NCBI GenBank assembly: GCA_037968835.1
Contig: JBBKWG010000063.1
Span: 1 to 18,743, forward strand
DNA length: 18,743 bases
DNA from: JBBKWG01 sp037968835
Lineage (GTDB): Bacteria; Pseudomonadota; Alphaproteobacteria; Rhodobacterales; Rhodobacteraceae
Reading direction: 5' to 3'
Positions 1-6,662 of this stretch are shown here, piece by piece (position 1 is the first letter of the stretch; every line of letters begins with the position of its first letter). The translations under genes were made by a program, and so were the position numbers. The notes below the pieces were generated by a model. It saw nothing but the letters and a program-made list of their open reading frames with translations, made no database searches and was not told where the DNA came from.

Positions 1-175
1 CCGGGCGATCCAGATTCCAGCGGCGAAGGACGAACTGCGCTTCGGAGTTCGGCTCCCCGAGAAGTCGTGCCTCGGCGGGCGTGTTGCGGCATTCGTTCAG
101 ATACCAGGCCCAGATGATCGGTGATCCAGTTGAATCGGTGTCGGGAGATTTGTGACCGAAGACTTTGATAGTCAT
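1..175 (-). CDS. ppaC: Manganese-dependent (family II, DHH) inorganic pyrophosphatase, N-terminal part
   Basis: This is a partial gene; only the first 58 codons are inside the window and the rest runs off the left edge. The product should hydrolyse pyrophosphate to phosphate in the cytosol, pulling biosynthetic reactions forward. The translation begins MTIKVFGHKSPDTDSTGS, and the GHKSPDTDS stretch at residues 7-15 is the first metal-binding motif (GHxxPDTD) of family II, DHH-superfamily pyrophosphatases. His8, Asp12 and Asp14 are the expected metal ligands. Next come IIWAWYLNE and a region that fits the start of the DHH domain. The ATG at 175-173 is the only start that places this motif at the N-terminus; the ribosome site in front of it is weak. 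The gene is divergent from the DUF2161 gene and shares a 114-base spacer with it. A poor promoter-like pair (TGACA near 243, ATAAG near 219) faces this gene. The family call is confident; the C-terminal half cannot be checked. Confidence 0.9.
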   Translation of the reverse strand, partial: MTIKVFGHKSPDTDSTGSPIIWAWYLNECRNTPAEARLLGEPNSEAQFVLRRWNLDRP

Positions 176-289
176 GGGACGTCCGTGCTTTCTAAGAAAT
201 GTGTGGTTCGGCGCTCTCTTATCCGCTGACCCACGGCTTGTCACCCGCCGGATCCTGCCGATATGGTCTGAGCGGGCAGCAGGGCAGGC

Positions 290-943
290 GTGGTGCGCGA
301 AACCGACTTATATCCGCCGATCAAGGCGTTCCTGGAAAGCCAGGGTTACGAGGTGAAATCGGAAATCGGTGCGGCCGATGTCGTCGCGTGTCGCAACGAC
401 GAGGTTCCGGTGATCGTCGAGTTGAAGACGGGGTTCTCGCTGAGCCTGGTTCATCAGGCCATCGCGCGGCAATCGGTCAGCGACGATGTCTATGTCGCCG
501 CGCCGCGCAAGACCGGGCGGCCGTTTCTTGCGGCGCTGAAGAACATGAAAAGTCTGTGCAGGCGTCTTGGCCTGGGGTTGATAACCGTGCGGCTTCGCGA
601 CGGCCATGTCGAGGTCCACTGTGATCCGGCCCCCTATGCGCCGCGCAAATCAAAGCGCAAGACGTCGCTGCTGTTGCGCGAATTCGCGCGGCGCACCGGC
701 GATCCCAACTCCGGCGGTTCGACCAGGGTTGGGCTGGTGACCGCGTATCGCCAGGATGCGTTGCGGTGCGCGGCGTTTCTGGCAGAGGCTGGTGCGTCGA
801 GAGGGGCTGTCGTGGCGAAGAACAGCACTGTCGCCAACGCGACGCGGGTGATGGCCGACAATCACTACGGCTGGTTCTGGCGTGTCTCGACCGGGGTATA
901 CGACGTGACGCCCGAGGGCCGGGTGGCGGTGGGTTCGGTGTGA
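290..943 (+). CDS. DUF2161 domain protein, putative PD-(D/E)XK-type nuclease/phosphodiesterase
   Basis: A 217-residue soluble protein that I recognise as DUF2161, a family usually labelled as a putative phosphodiesterase, with no established substrate. The N-terminal half shows a PD-(D/E)XK-like core: Glu25, then GAAD with Asp30, then VIVELK with Glu44 and Lys46. The spacing is as in restriction-endonuclease-like folds. The basic segment at about residues 115-128 is rich in Lys and Arg. The C-terminal part (about 135-217), with a helix-rich stretch followed by VYDVTPEG, looks like a small winged-helix unit; that reading is inference. The start is GTG at 290, preceded by AGGGCAGG; an in-frame stop at 269-271 rules out anything longer, and GTG at 293 is the only close alternative. 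The gene stands 57 bases before the exporter gene and may be co-transcribed with it. No signal peptide or membrane segment is visible. Confidence 0.82.
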   Translation: MVRETDLYPPIKAFLESQGYEVKSEIGAADVVACRNDEVPVIVELKTGFSLSLVHQAIARQSVSDDVYVAAPRKTGRPFLAALKNMKSLCRRLGLGLITVRLRDGHVEVHCDPAPYAPRKSKRKTSLLLREFARRTGDPNSGGSTRVGLVTAYRQDALRCAAFLAEAGASRGAVVAKNSTVANATRVMADNHYGWFWRVSTGVYDVTPEGRVAVGSV

Positions 944-1000
944 GCACACGCGCGCTGTCGGCCCTTCCAACCGCCATTCGATCCGACTAGGAGAGGCGAC

Positions 1001-1774
1001 ATGCACACCGACGTCATACTCTCGCTCGGACCCTGGCTGCTGGCCGCGATCTTCGCGCTTGGGCTGTTTGGCGGCTTCGTCAAAGGCACGGTCGGCTTCG
1101 CGCTGCCGATGATCCTGATTTCGGGGCTGGGGTCTATCCTGCCGCCGGACGTGGCGCTGGCCGGGCTGATCTTGCCGACACTGGTCACCAACCTGTGGCA
1201 GGCGTTGCGCAATGGCCCGCGCGCGGCGGCGGCGTCGGCGCTGGTGCACTGGCGGTTTCTGGCGATGTTGCTGGTCTTCATCGCGATTTCGGCCCAGTTC
1301 GTCACCGCGCTGCCGGCGTGGGTTCTGTTCCTGGTCATCGGGGTGCCGATCACGCTGTTCGCGCTTTTGCAACTGATAGGGTGGCGTCCCCGTATTGATC
1401 CCGAGAACCGCCTTGGCGCCGAGTTGGGCGTCGGCGCGTTTGCCGGGGCGATCGGCGGCATCTCGGGGGTTTGGGGTCCGCCGACCGTGCTTTATCTGAC
1501 CGCAATGAACACGCCGAAGATCGAGCATATTCGCGTGCAGGGCGTGGTCTATGCGACGGGTGCCGTGATGCTGACACTGGCGCATCTGAAATCGGGCATC
1601 CTGAATGCCGGGTCGACACAATTGTCGCTGCTGCTGCTGGTGCCCGCTCTCATCGGCATGGCGTTTGGCTTTGCGGTGCAGGACAGGTTAGACCAGAACC
1701 GGTTCCGGCAACTGACGCTTCTGGTGCTGGTCGTGGCGGGTCTGAACCTGATCCGGCGCGGATTGTTCGCGTAA
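1001..1774 (+). CDS. TauE/SafE (TSUP) family membrane permease
   Basis: A 257-residue integral membrane protein of the TSUP (TauE/SafE) family, whose members export sulfite, sulfoacetate or other small organosulfur or organic anions. It would sit in the cytoplasmic membrane. About eight hydrophobic segments are visible, with only short polar links (around residues 68-84 and 128-138). The two family half-repeats show as GGFVKGTVGFALPMI at 24-38 and GGISGVWGPPTVLYL at 152-166, which are the pore-lining glycine-rich motifs. Length is normal for the family. The ATG at 1001 has an excellent ribosome site, AGGAGAGG, at 989-996. The substrate cannot be told from the sequence, and no sulfonate or taurine degradation gene lies nearby. 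It follows the DUF2161 gene by 57 bases on the same strand and ends before the long chvI leader. A short GGCC-AACT-GGCC hairpin at 1793-1804 lacks a T-run, so I do not call it a terminator. Confidence 0.88.
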   Translation: MHTDVILSLGPWLLAAIFALGLFGGFVKGTVGFALPMILISGLGSILPPDVALAGLILPTLVTNLWQALRNGPRAAAASALVHWRFLAMLLVFIAISAQFVTALPAWVLFLVIGVPITLFALLQLIGWRPRIDPENRLGAELGVGAFAGAIGGISGVWGPPTVLYLTAMNTPKIEHIRVQGVVYATGAVMLTLAHLKSGILNAGSTQLSLLLLVPALIGMAFGFAVQDRLDQNRFRQLTLLVLVVAGLNLIRRGLFA

Positions 1775-2134
1775 CCAAGACAGTCGCGAGCAGGCCAACT
1801 GGCCGACATGATTGAAGACGTTTCTTGCCACGCGATGATCTTGAAAAACGCTGATCCGAGGCGTAAAATCTGGGTCAGTCGGAAAATAGCGGTAATTCGG
1901 TGCAAGAATATCTTCGGGTTTGATCGACCAAAACCAGAAATTCGTCCGATTCCACGGCAATCTGCGACAAATTAGTCAAACCTCAACTAAAAGACCGTCC
2001 TTAATACGTGGCGAATGAGGCCGATTCACACATTATTGTTGATTCACCCCGATGGAGACATGAATATGCCTGAAAAAAGACGCACTAGAAAACGAAACAA
2101 AAAACGCGTTTAGAGCAGTATAGAGGATCGCACC
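1775..2134. other. Long AT-richer intergenic leader before chvI
   Basis: These 360 bases between the exporter gene and chvI hold no ordinary gene on either strand and are visibly richer in A and T than their surroundings. Visible elements are: three GANTC sites (GATTC at 1948-1952, 2023-2027 and 2041-2045), the last two inside an exact GATTCAC direct repeat with 18-base spacing; an inverted repeat TTAGT-N9-ACTAA at 1972-1990; a small basic upstream ORF at 2066-2113; and the chvI ribosome site AGAGGA at 2122-2127. GANTC is the target of the cell-cycle methylase CcrM in many alphaproteobacteria, so methylation-sensitive control is possible but unproven. I could not place a convincing -35/-10 pair. 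pckA, which I recall next to chvI in many relatives, is not here. Confidence 0.6.
2066..2113 (+). CDS. Possible 15-codon basic leader peptide upstream of chvI
   Basis: A short ORF that would encode MPEKRRTRKRNKKRV and stops 21 bases before the chvI ATG. Nine of its fifteen residues are Lys or Arg. GGAG at 2054-2057 lies eight bases before the ATG at 2066, which is good Shine-Dalgarno spacing; the in-frame ATG at 2060 is too close to it. Codons such as AGA and CGA are unlike the usage of the neighbouring genes. It could be a translated leader peptide that couples charged-tRNA supply or ribosome stalling to chvI expression, or simply a chance reading of A-rich leader DNA. I know of no described peptide like it at this locus. 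Conservation of the reading frame in relatives would decide. Confidence 0.3.
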   Translation: MPEKRRTRKRNKKRV

Positions 2135-2839
2135 ATGTCCAGGATCGCATTGGTCGACGACGACAGGAATATCCTGACGTCTGTGTCCATGACCCTTGAA
2201 GCCGAAGGCTTCGAGGTGGAAACATATAACGACGGGCAGGCTGCCCTCGACGCCTTCAACAAGAAGCTGCCGGATATGGCGGTTTTCGACATCAAGATGC
2301 CGCGGATGGATGGCATGGACCTGCTTCAGCGTGTCCGCCAGAAAACCGCCATGCCAGTCATTTTTCTCACCTCCAAAGACGACGAGATCGACGAAGTTCT
2401 TGGCCTCCGGATGGGTGCCGACGACTACGTAAAGAAGCCGTTCTCGCAACGACTTCTGGTCGAGCGTATTCGCGCGCTTCTGCGCCGTCAGGAAGTCATT
2501 GCCGGCGACGTCGATGGCGAAAGCGTCGATCAGGCGCAGGTCATGGTGCGCGGCGAGTTGCGGATGGATCCGCTGCGCCACTCCGTCACCTGGAAAGGTC
2601 TGGAAGTTTCCCTGACCGTCACCGAATTCCTTCTGTTGCAGGCGCTGGCCCAGCGTCCCGGCTTCGTCAAGAGCCGCGATCAACTGATGGATGTCGCTTA
2701 CGACGATCAGGTTTACGTCGACGACCGAACCATCGACAGCCACATCAAGCGGCTGCGCAAGAAAATGCGGATGGTCGACGACGAATTTTCGGCAATCGAG
2801 ACGCTTTACGGAATCGGTTATCGTTACAACGAAGAGTAA
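2135..2839 (+). CDS. chvI: ChvI-type response regulator (OmpR/PhoB family)
   Basis: A 234-residue DNA-binding response regulator, partner of the downstream sensor kinase. In alphaproteobacteria the ChvG/ChvI pair controls envelope, acid-stress and host- or surface-associated genes. The receiver domain (about 1-120) has the acidic pocket Asp8-Asp9-Asp10, the phosphoacceptor Asp52 in VFDIKMPRMDG, Thr79 and Lys101 in KKPF. The C-terminal winged helix (about 140-232) has the OmpR-type pattern, with LTVTEFLLLQALAQRPG, the recognition helix DRTIDSHIKRLRKKMR and the wing YGIGYRY. Length is typical. The ATG at 2135 follows AGAGGA at 2122-2127. The gene opens a six-gene operon; chvG follows after 25 bases. 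A long AT-richer leader with GANTC sites and a possible upstream ORF precedes it. The assignment rests on sequence resemblance and on the hprK-rapZ-PTS neighbourhood, which is characteristic of ChvI. Confidence 0.92.
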   Translation: MSRIALVDDDRNILTSVSMTLEAEGFEVETYNDGQAALDAFNKKLPDMAVFDIKMPRMDGMDLLQRVRQKTAMPVIFLTSKDDEIDEVLGLRMGADDYVKKPFSQRLLVERIRALLRRQEVIAGDVDGESVDQAQVMVRGELRMDPLRHSVTWKGLEVSLTVTEFLLLQALAQRPGFVKSRDQLMDVAYDDQVYVDDRTIDSHIKRLRKKMRMVDDEFSAIETLYGIGYRYNEE

Positions 2840-2864
2840 GTAAGTAATTGCGTCGGAGATTAGG

Positions 2865-4568
2865 GTGGACGGCCCAAAGCCATCCAGACAAGCAGACGTA
2901 GTACTGGGCGAAGATTGGATCGGTCAGGACGCGGCGGCTGAAAGTGAAGCTCGCGCCAAGCGGGATCGGCGTGGAGTTATCTCCATGAACCGGTCGCCGC
3001 TAGCGCGCAAAATCATCACGTTCAATTTGCTGGCAATCCTCGTGCTTGTGGCGGGGGTTCTGTTTCTGAACCCATTTCGCGATAGTCTGGTCTTTCAACG
3101 CGAACGCGCCATCGTCATCGAGGCAGAATTGATATCGGGGTTCCTGGAATCCCGTCTGGAGGGCACGACGACGGTCGATCTGGCCACCGACAAGTTGGAG
3201 ATCGACCGGCTTATCAGCGCGCTCGAAACGCCTACGGCAGTCGACATCTTCGTGTACGACGCCACCGGAACGCTGGTATCGACGACCGTCGGAAAGGATC
3301 GGCCACCGTCCCCGGTCGCCGATTTCGGACCTGACCTCCGTTCGACCTTCATCACGGATTTCCTGAGCACGATCTGGGAAAGCGGATCGAAGCTGGTTGG
3401 AAAGGACCAGAATCGACCCACGATCAGCACCAAGGACGCGAAACTGGTCGAGGGACTGGTTGCCGCCGCGCTGCTTCAGGGCACGCAGGTCCGTTCGGCC
3501 ACCGACATTTACGGCAACACGATCTTCACGGTCGCCACACCCGTGAAGCAGGGCGAAATCCCCGTCGGTGTGATCGCAATCGCCAGCGCCGCCGGCGAGA
3601 TCGATCGTCTGGTCAGATCCGAACGTGAGCAGGTCCTGCAGATGTTCGTGATCGCCATTCTGGTGTCGATCGGGCTTAGCCTTGTTCTGGCCTCGACGAT
3701 TGCCAATCCGTTGTCCGATCTGGCCGCCGCTGCCGAAATCGGAAGCGAAAAGAACTCGCGACGGTTCAGCCCGGCGCGCGTGCGCATCCCCGACCTTACT
3801 GGCCGTCCCGACGAGATCGGGCGGCTCAGCCACGCGTTGCGCGGCATGGTGGCGGCGCTTTATGACCGGATCGACGCCAACGAACAATTCGCCGCCGATG
3901 TCGCACATGAGATCAAGAACCCGTTGGCGTCGCTGCGTTCCGCCGTTGCTTCGCTCAGGTTCGCCAAGCGCGACGATCACCGCGAGAAACTGCTCGATGT
4001 GATCGAGCACGACACACGGCGGCTGGACCGGTTGGTCAGCGACATCTCGAACGCATCGCGGCTGGATAGCGAACTGGTCAAAGAGGACGAGGAACGGTTC
4101 GATCTGTTGAAGATGATCGGCAATATCGGCGATTATCTCGGCAACGAGGCGCGCGAGAAGGGCGTCGAATTCATAACCGACATGCCATCGGAACCGATCA
4201 TTATCGACGGACTGGAATCGCGGCTGGCGCAGGTTTTCGTCAACCTTTTGTCGAACGCAATTTCCTTCTGCGAGGACGGCGATGCCATCCGCGTCTGGGT
4301 CCGCAAGCGCGAGAACCGTGTCCTGGTCGTTGTCGAGGATACCGGTCCCGGCATTCCCGAGCAGGCCCTGACCAAGATCTTCAAGCGCTTCTATTCCGAG
4401 CGTCCGCAGAACGATTTCGGCAACAATTCCGGTCTCGGTCTGGCGATCTCAAAGCAGATCGTCGAGGCTCATGGCGGCGTTATCTGGGCCGAGAACATCC
4501 GGCCGACCGACGCCGACGTCACGTCCGAACCACTGGGCGCCCGGTTTGTCGTCGGACTTCCGGTCTGA
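2865..4568 (+). CDS. chvG: ChvG-type membrane sensor histidine kinase
   Basis: A 567-residue inner-membrane histidine kinase that should phosphorylate ChvI. Layout: a cytoplasmic N-terminal tail of about 48 residues, membrane segment 1 at about 49-68, a periplasmic sensor region at about 70-255, membrane segment 2 at about 258-280, a HAMP-like linker to about 340, then HisKA with His348 in DVAHEIKNPLASLRS. The catalytic domain carries the N box (Asn464 in VNLLSNA), the G1 box EDTGPGIPE around 491-499, an F box FKRFY and the G2 box GLGLAI at 523-528. The start is GTG at 2865 with GGAGATTAGG just upstream. ATG at 2985 is possible, but the tail DVVLGEDWIG matches the N-terminal extension I recall in relatives, so I keep the long form. 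It lies 25 bases after chvI and 9 before hprK, clearly in the same transcript. All catalytic motifs are intact. Confidence 0.92.
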   Translation: MDGPKPSRQADVVLGEDWIGQDAAAESEARAKRDRRGVISMNRSPLARKIITFNLLAILVLVAGVLFLNPFRDSLVFQRERAIVIEAELISGFLESRLEGTTTVDLATDKLEIDRLISALETPTAVDIFVYDATGTLVSTTVGKDRPPSPVADFGPDLRSTFITDFLSTIWESGSKLVGKDQNRPTISTKDAKLVEGLVAAALLQGTQVRSATDIYGNTIFTVATPVKQGEIPVGVIAIASAAGEIDRLVRSEREQVLQMFVIAILVSIGLSLVLASTIANPLSDLAAAAEIGSEKNSRRFSPARVRIPDLTGRPDEIGRLSHALRGMVAALYDRIDANEQFAADVAHEIKNPLASLRSAVASLRFAKRDDHREKLLDVIEHDTRRLDRLVSDISNASRLDSELVKEDEERFDLLKMIGNIGDYLGNEAREKGVEFITDMPSEPIIIDGLESRLAQVFVNLLSNAISFCEDGDAIRVWVRKRENRVLVVVEDTGPGIPEQALTKIFKRFYSERPQNDFGNNSGLGLAISKQIVEAHGGVIWAENIRPTDADVTSEPLGARFVVGLPV

Positions 4569-4577
4569 GGTCGTCGC

Positions 4578-5015
4578 GTGGCCGAGGGCGTTCCCCAGCC
4601 GCAATATCTTCATGCTTCCGCCGTCGCGTTCGGTGTCGCCGGATTGCTGATCGTCGGGCCATCGGGCAGCGGGAAATCGTCGCTTGCGCTGCAACTTATG
4701 GCGCTGGGCGCGGTCCTTGTGGGCGATGACCGCGTTCTTGTCACGCCACTTGCGGACGGGGCGCTGCGCCTTTCGGCACCCGGTGCCGTCGCCGGTCTGA
4801 TCGAAGCGCGCGGCGTGGGTCTGATCCGGGTCGAGCACGCGCCGGCGATTGCCCGTGCCGTCGTCGATCTGGAAACTGTCGAGAGCGAGCGGCTGCCGCC
4901 CCTGCGCGAGATCGTGATTGCCGGACACCCCCTGCCATGCCTGCGACGGGTTGAGAGCAGTGCTTTCCCGTCTATGCTCATCGCCTACCTCAAAGGAGAT
5001 CGCGCCGCGCCATGA
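4578..5015 (+). CDS. hprK: Short-form HPr kinase/phosphorylase
   Basis: A 145-residue kinase made only of the C-terminal catalytic domain of HPr kinase; the N-terminal domain of Firmicute enzymes is absent, as is usual in alphaproteobacteria. It should phosphorylate HPr on its regulatory serine (Ser49 of the HPr encoded 1.3 kb downstream) and probably remove that phosphate. The P-loop is GPSGSGKS at 27-34, followed by LVGDD (Asp50-Asp51, the acid/base region), and GLIEARGVGLIRV matches the GxxExRGxG signature. The start is GTG at 4578, nine bases after the chvG stop, with a weak GAGG ribosome site. The end overlaps the rapZ start as ATGA at 5012-5015, so translation is likely coupled. Within the PTS operon it is the gene that would turn cell energy or phosphate state into HPr-Ser-P. 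Confidence 0.92.
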   Translation: MAEGVPQPQYLHASAVAFGVAGLLIVGPSGSGKSSLALQLMALGAVLVGDDRVLVTPLADGALRLSAPGAVAGLIEARGVGLIRVEHAPAIARAVVDLETVESERLPPLREIVIAGHPLPCLRRVESSAFPSMLIAYLKGDRAAP

Positions 5016-5923
5016 CCACATCCCAGCCCGATCAGCCTGCGGAACGGCCCGATGCGCCGATCGTTCTGGTCACCGGCGCATCCGGTGCCGGCCGCTCGAC
5101 CGCGATCAACGCGCTTGAGGATCTGGGGTTCGAGGCGATCGACAACATGCCGCTTTCGCTGATGGAGCGGTTGCTGAACGGACCGCCGCCATCGCAACCG
5201 CTGGCGCTGGGCATCGACGTGCGCAACCGCGATTTTTCGACCGACGCTGTGGTCGAGATGCTGGACCGGTTGTCCGCCGACCCCGATATGCGCACCGAGG
5301 TGCTGTATCTCGATTGCCGCCCCGAAGTGCTGGTCCGGCGCTATTCGGAAACCCGTCGCAAACACCCGCTGGCCCCGTCCGAAACCGCAGACATCGGCAT
5401 CGCGCGCGAAATGGAACTGCTCGTCCCGATCCGCAGCCGCGCCGATCTGTTGCTGGACACCTCCGAACTGACGCCCCACGACCTGCGCGCCGAGGTCGGG
5501 CGGCTTTTCGAGCGCTCGGGCGGTGCGCGGCTTGCGGTGTCGGTCGAAAGCTTTTCATACAAGCGCGGCCTGCCAAGGGGTGTCGACATGGTGTTCGACG
5601 TCCGCTTTCTGGCGAACCCGCACTGGAACCCCGATTTGCGCAATTTGGACGGGCGCGACCCCGCAGTCGCCGCCTATGTCGCCGCCGATCCGAGGTTCGA
5701 GGATTTTTTCACCCGCATCAGGGATCTCACAACTTCGTTGCTTCCCGCTTACATCGAGGAAGGCAAAACATATCTGTCCATCGGTCTTGGATGTACCGGT
5801 GGGCAACACAGGTCGGTTGCCGTTGCGGAAAAGCTGGCAAAGGCCCTTGCAGACCAAGGTTGGCAGGTGTCAACTCGGCACCGGGAACTGGAGCGGCGGG
5901 GTCACACACCCGCCACTTCGTGA
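5012..5923 (+). CDS. rapZ: RapZ / YvcJ family nucleotide-binding, RNA-adaptor type protein
   Basis: A 303-residue P-loop protein of the RapZ (YvcJ) family. In E. coli RapZ binds the small RNA GlmZ and guides RNase E; the target in alphaproteobacteria is not established. The N-terminal P-loop is GASGAGRST at 22-30, with Arg28 where the classical Walker A has Lys, and DNMP follows at 44-47. The C-terminal domain has FSYKRGLPRGVD at 181-192, FLANPHW near 199-205 and GCTGGQHRSV at 260-269, the strongly conserved family block. Length is close to the usual 280-300 residues, with a short extra N-terminal tail. AAAGGAG at 4993-4999 serves the ATG at 5012, which overlaps the hprK stop. The PTS EIIA gene begins 15 bases after its end. 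Family assignment is firm; molecular role is inference. Confidence 0.92.
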   Translation: MTTSQPDQPAERPDAPIVLVTGASGAGRSTAINALEDLGFEAIDNMPLSLMERLLNGPPPSQPLALGIDVRNRDFSTDAVVEMLDRLSADPDMRTEVLYLDCRPEVLVRRYSETRRKHPLAPSETADIGIAREMELLVPIRSRADLLLDTSELTPHDLRAEVGRLFERSGGARLAVSVESFSYKRGLPRGVDMVFDVRFLANPHWNPDLRNLDGRDPAVAAYVAADPRFEDFFTRIRDLTTSLLPAYIEEGKTYLSIGLGCTGGQHRSVAVAEKLAKALADQGWQVSTRHRELERRGHTPATS

Positions 5924-5938
5924 TATGGGGACGCGCGT

Positions 5939-6334
5939 GTGATCGGTATCGTGATCGTTGCGCATGGTGGGTTGGCCAGGGAATATCTGGCCGCTGTCGA
6001 ACACGTTGTCGGCAAGCAATCCGGTATGCGGGCTATCTCGATTGAGCCGGATCACGACCGTTCGACCAAACAAGCCGAGATTTGCGCTGCTGCCGATGGT
6101 GTCGATACCGGCGACGGTGTGGTCATGGTGACCGACATGTTCGGCGGCTCGCCGTCCAACCTGTCGCTCAGAGCGTGCAACCCTAAAGATCGCAAGATCA
6201 TCTATGGAGCCAACCTGCCGATGTTGATCAAGCTTGCGAAATCACGTCACAAGCCGCTGGAAATCGCGGTGGCCGCTGCCTGCGCTGCGGGTCGGAAATA
6301 CATCGACAGTTTTGACGGTATGGGCGAAAGTTGA
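5939..6334 (+). CDS. PTS EIIA component, mannose (ManX) family
   Basis: A 131-residue cytosolic single-domain EIIA of the mannose PTS family. It would accept phosphate from HPr on His9 (IVIVAHGGLA). The conserved block MVTDMFGGSPSNLSL near 63-77 and GANLPMLIKLA near 89-99 are typical of the EIIA-Man fold. No EIIB, EIIC or EIID gene is nearby, so it probably acts as a regulatory phosphocarrier rather than in sugar uptake; this is the usual view of this isolated EIIA in alphaproteobacteria. The start is GTG at 5939 with TGGGG just upstream, 15 bases after rapZ; no better start keeps the N-terminal beta strand. The HPr gene follows after three bases. Confidence 0.9.
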   Translation: MIGIVIVAHGGLAREYLAAVEHVVGKQSGMRAISIEPDHDRSTKQAEICAAADGVDTGDGVVMVTDMFGGSPSNLSLRACNPKDRKIIYGANLPMLIKLAKSRHKPLEIAVAAACAAGRKYIDSFDGMGES

Positions 6335-6337
6335 CGG

Positions 6338-6616
6338 ATGGCCGATAACTGCACCCGCACCCTCAAGATCGTCAACGAAAAGGGGCTTCACGCCCGAGCG
6401 TCCGCAAAGCTGGTGGAACTGGTCGAGGACTACGATGCCGATGCCGAAGTTCTGAAAGACGGATTGAGCGCGTCCGGCGACAGCATCATGGGACTTCTCA
6501 TGTTGGCTGCTTCGCGCGGATCGTCGATTGAGGTGGTGACACGGGGCGCGGACGCCGAAGCGTTGGCGGTCGCGATCGAAGCCCTGGTGGCTGGCCGCTT
6601 TGGCGAGGATATGTAG
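6338..6616 (+). CDS. ptsH: Phosphocarrier protein HPr
   Basis: A 92-residue HPr. It carries phosphate from Enzyme I to EIIA on His18, seen in KGLHARASAKL at 15-25, equivalent to His15 of other HPr proteins. The regulatory serine region is GDSIMGLLMLAAS at 47-59, where Ser49 matches Ser46 of Firmicute HPr and is the expected substrate of the HprK in this operon. The rest of the fold, ending in ALVAGRFGE, is complete. The ATG at 6338 is three bases after the EIIA stop, with GACGG as a poor ribosome site, so coupling to EIIA translation is likely. It is the last gene of the operon. Enzyme I is not in the window. The next gene converges on it from the minus strand after 46 bases, and I see no convincing terminator in that gap. 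Confidence 0.95.
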   Translation: MADNCTRTLKIVNEKGLHARASAKLVELVEDYDADAEVLKDGLSASGDSIMGLLMLAASRGSSIEVVTRGADAEALAVAIEALVAGRFGEDM

Positions 6617-6662
6617 CTGACCTGATCGGCCTCGGATGTGGCCCGTAGTGATGGAACTGCTC

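Noticed and set aside
650..1621. Open frame of 323 codons on the minus strand opposite the DUF2161 and TauE genes
   Set aside because: Crosses two genes, is extremely Arg/Gln/His-rich, and lacks any domain.
1793..1804. GGCC-AACT-GGCC hairpin as a terminator of the exporter gene
   Set aside because: Only four base pairs and no T-run on either strand.
1688..1960. Minus-strand open frame starting in the chvI leader, rich in Trp, Phe and Tyr
   Set aside because: The first 60 residues look somewhat protein-like, but there is no ribosome site, and the frame continues antisense into the exporter gene and ends in a low-complexity tail. Probably chance in AT-richer DNA.
6617..6662. Terminator between convergent ptsH and hbd
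   Set aside because: Only a four-base GGCC/GGCC pairing is visible, without T-runs; no confident terminator on either strand.
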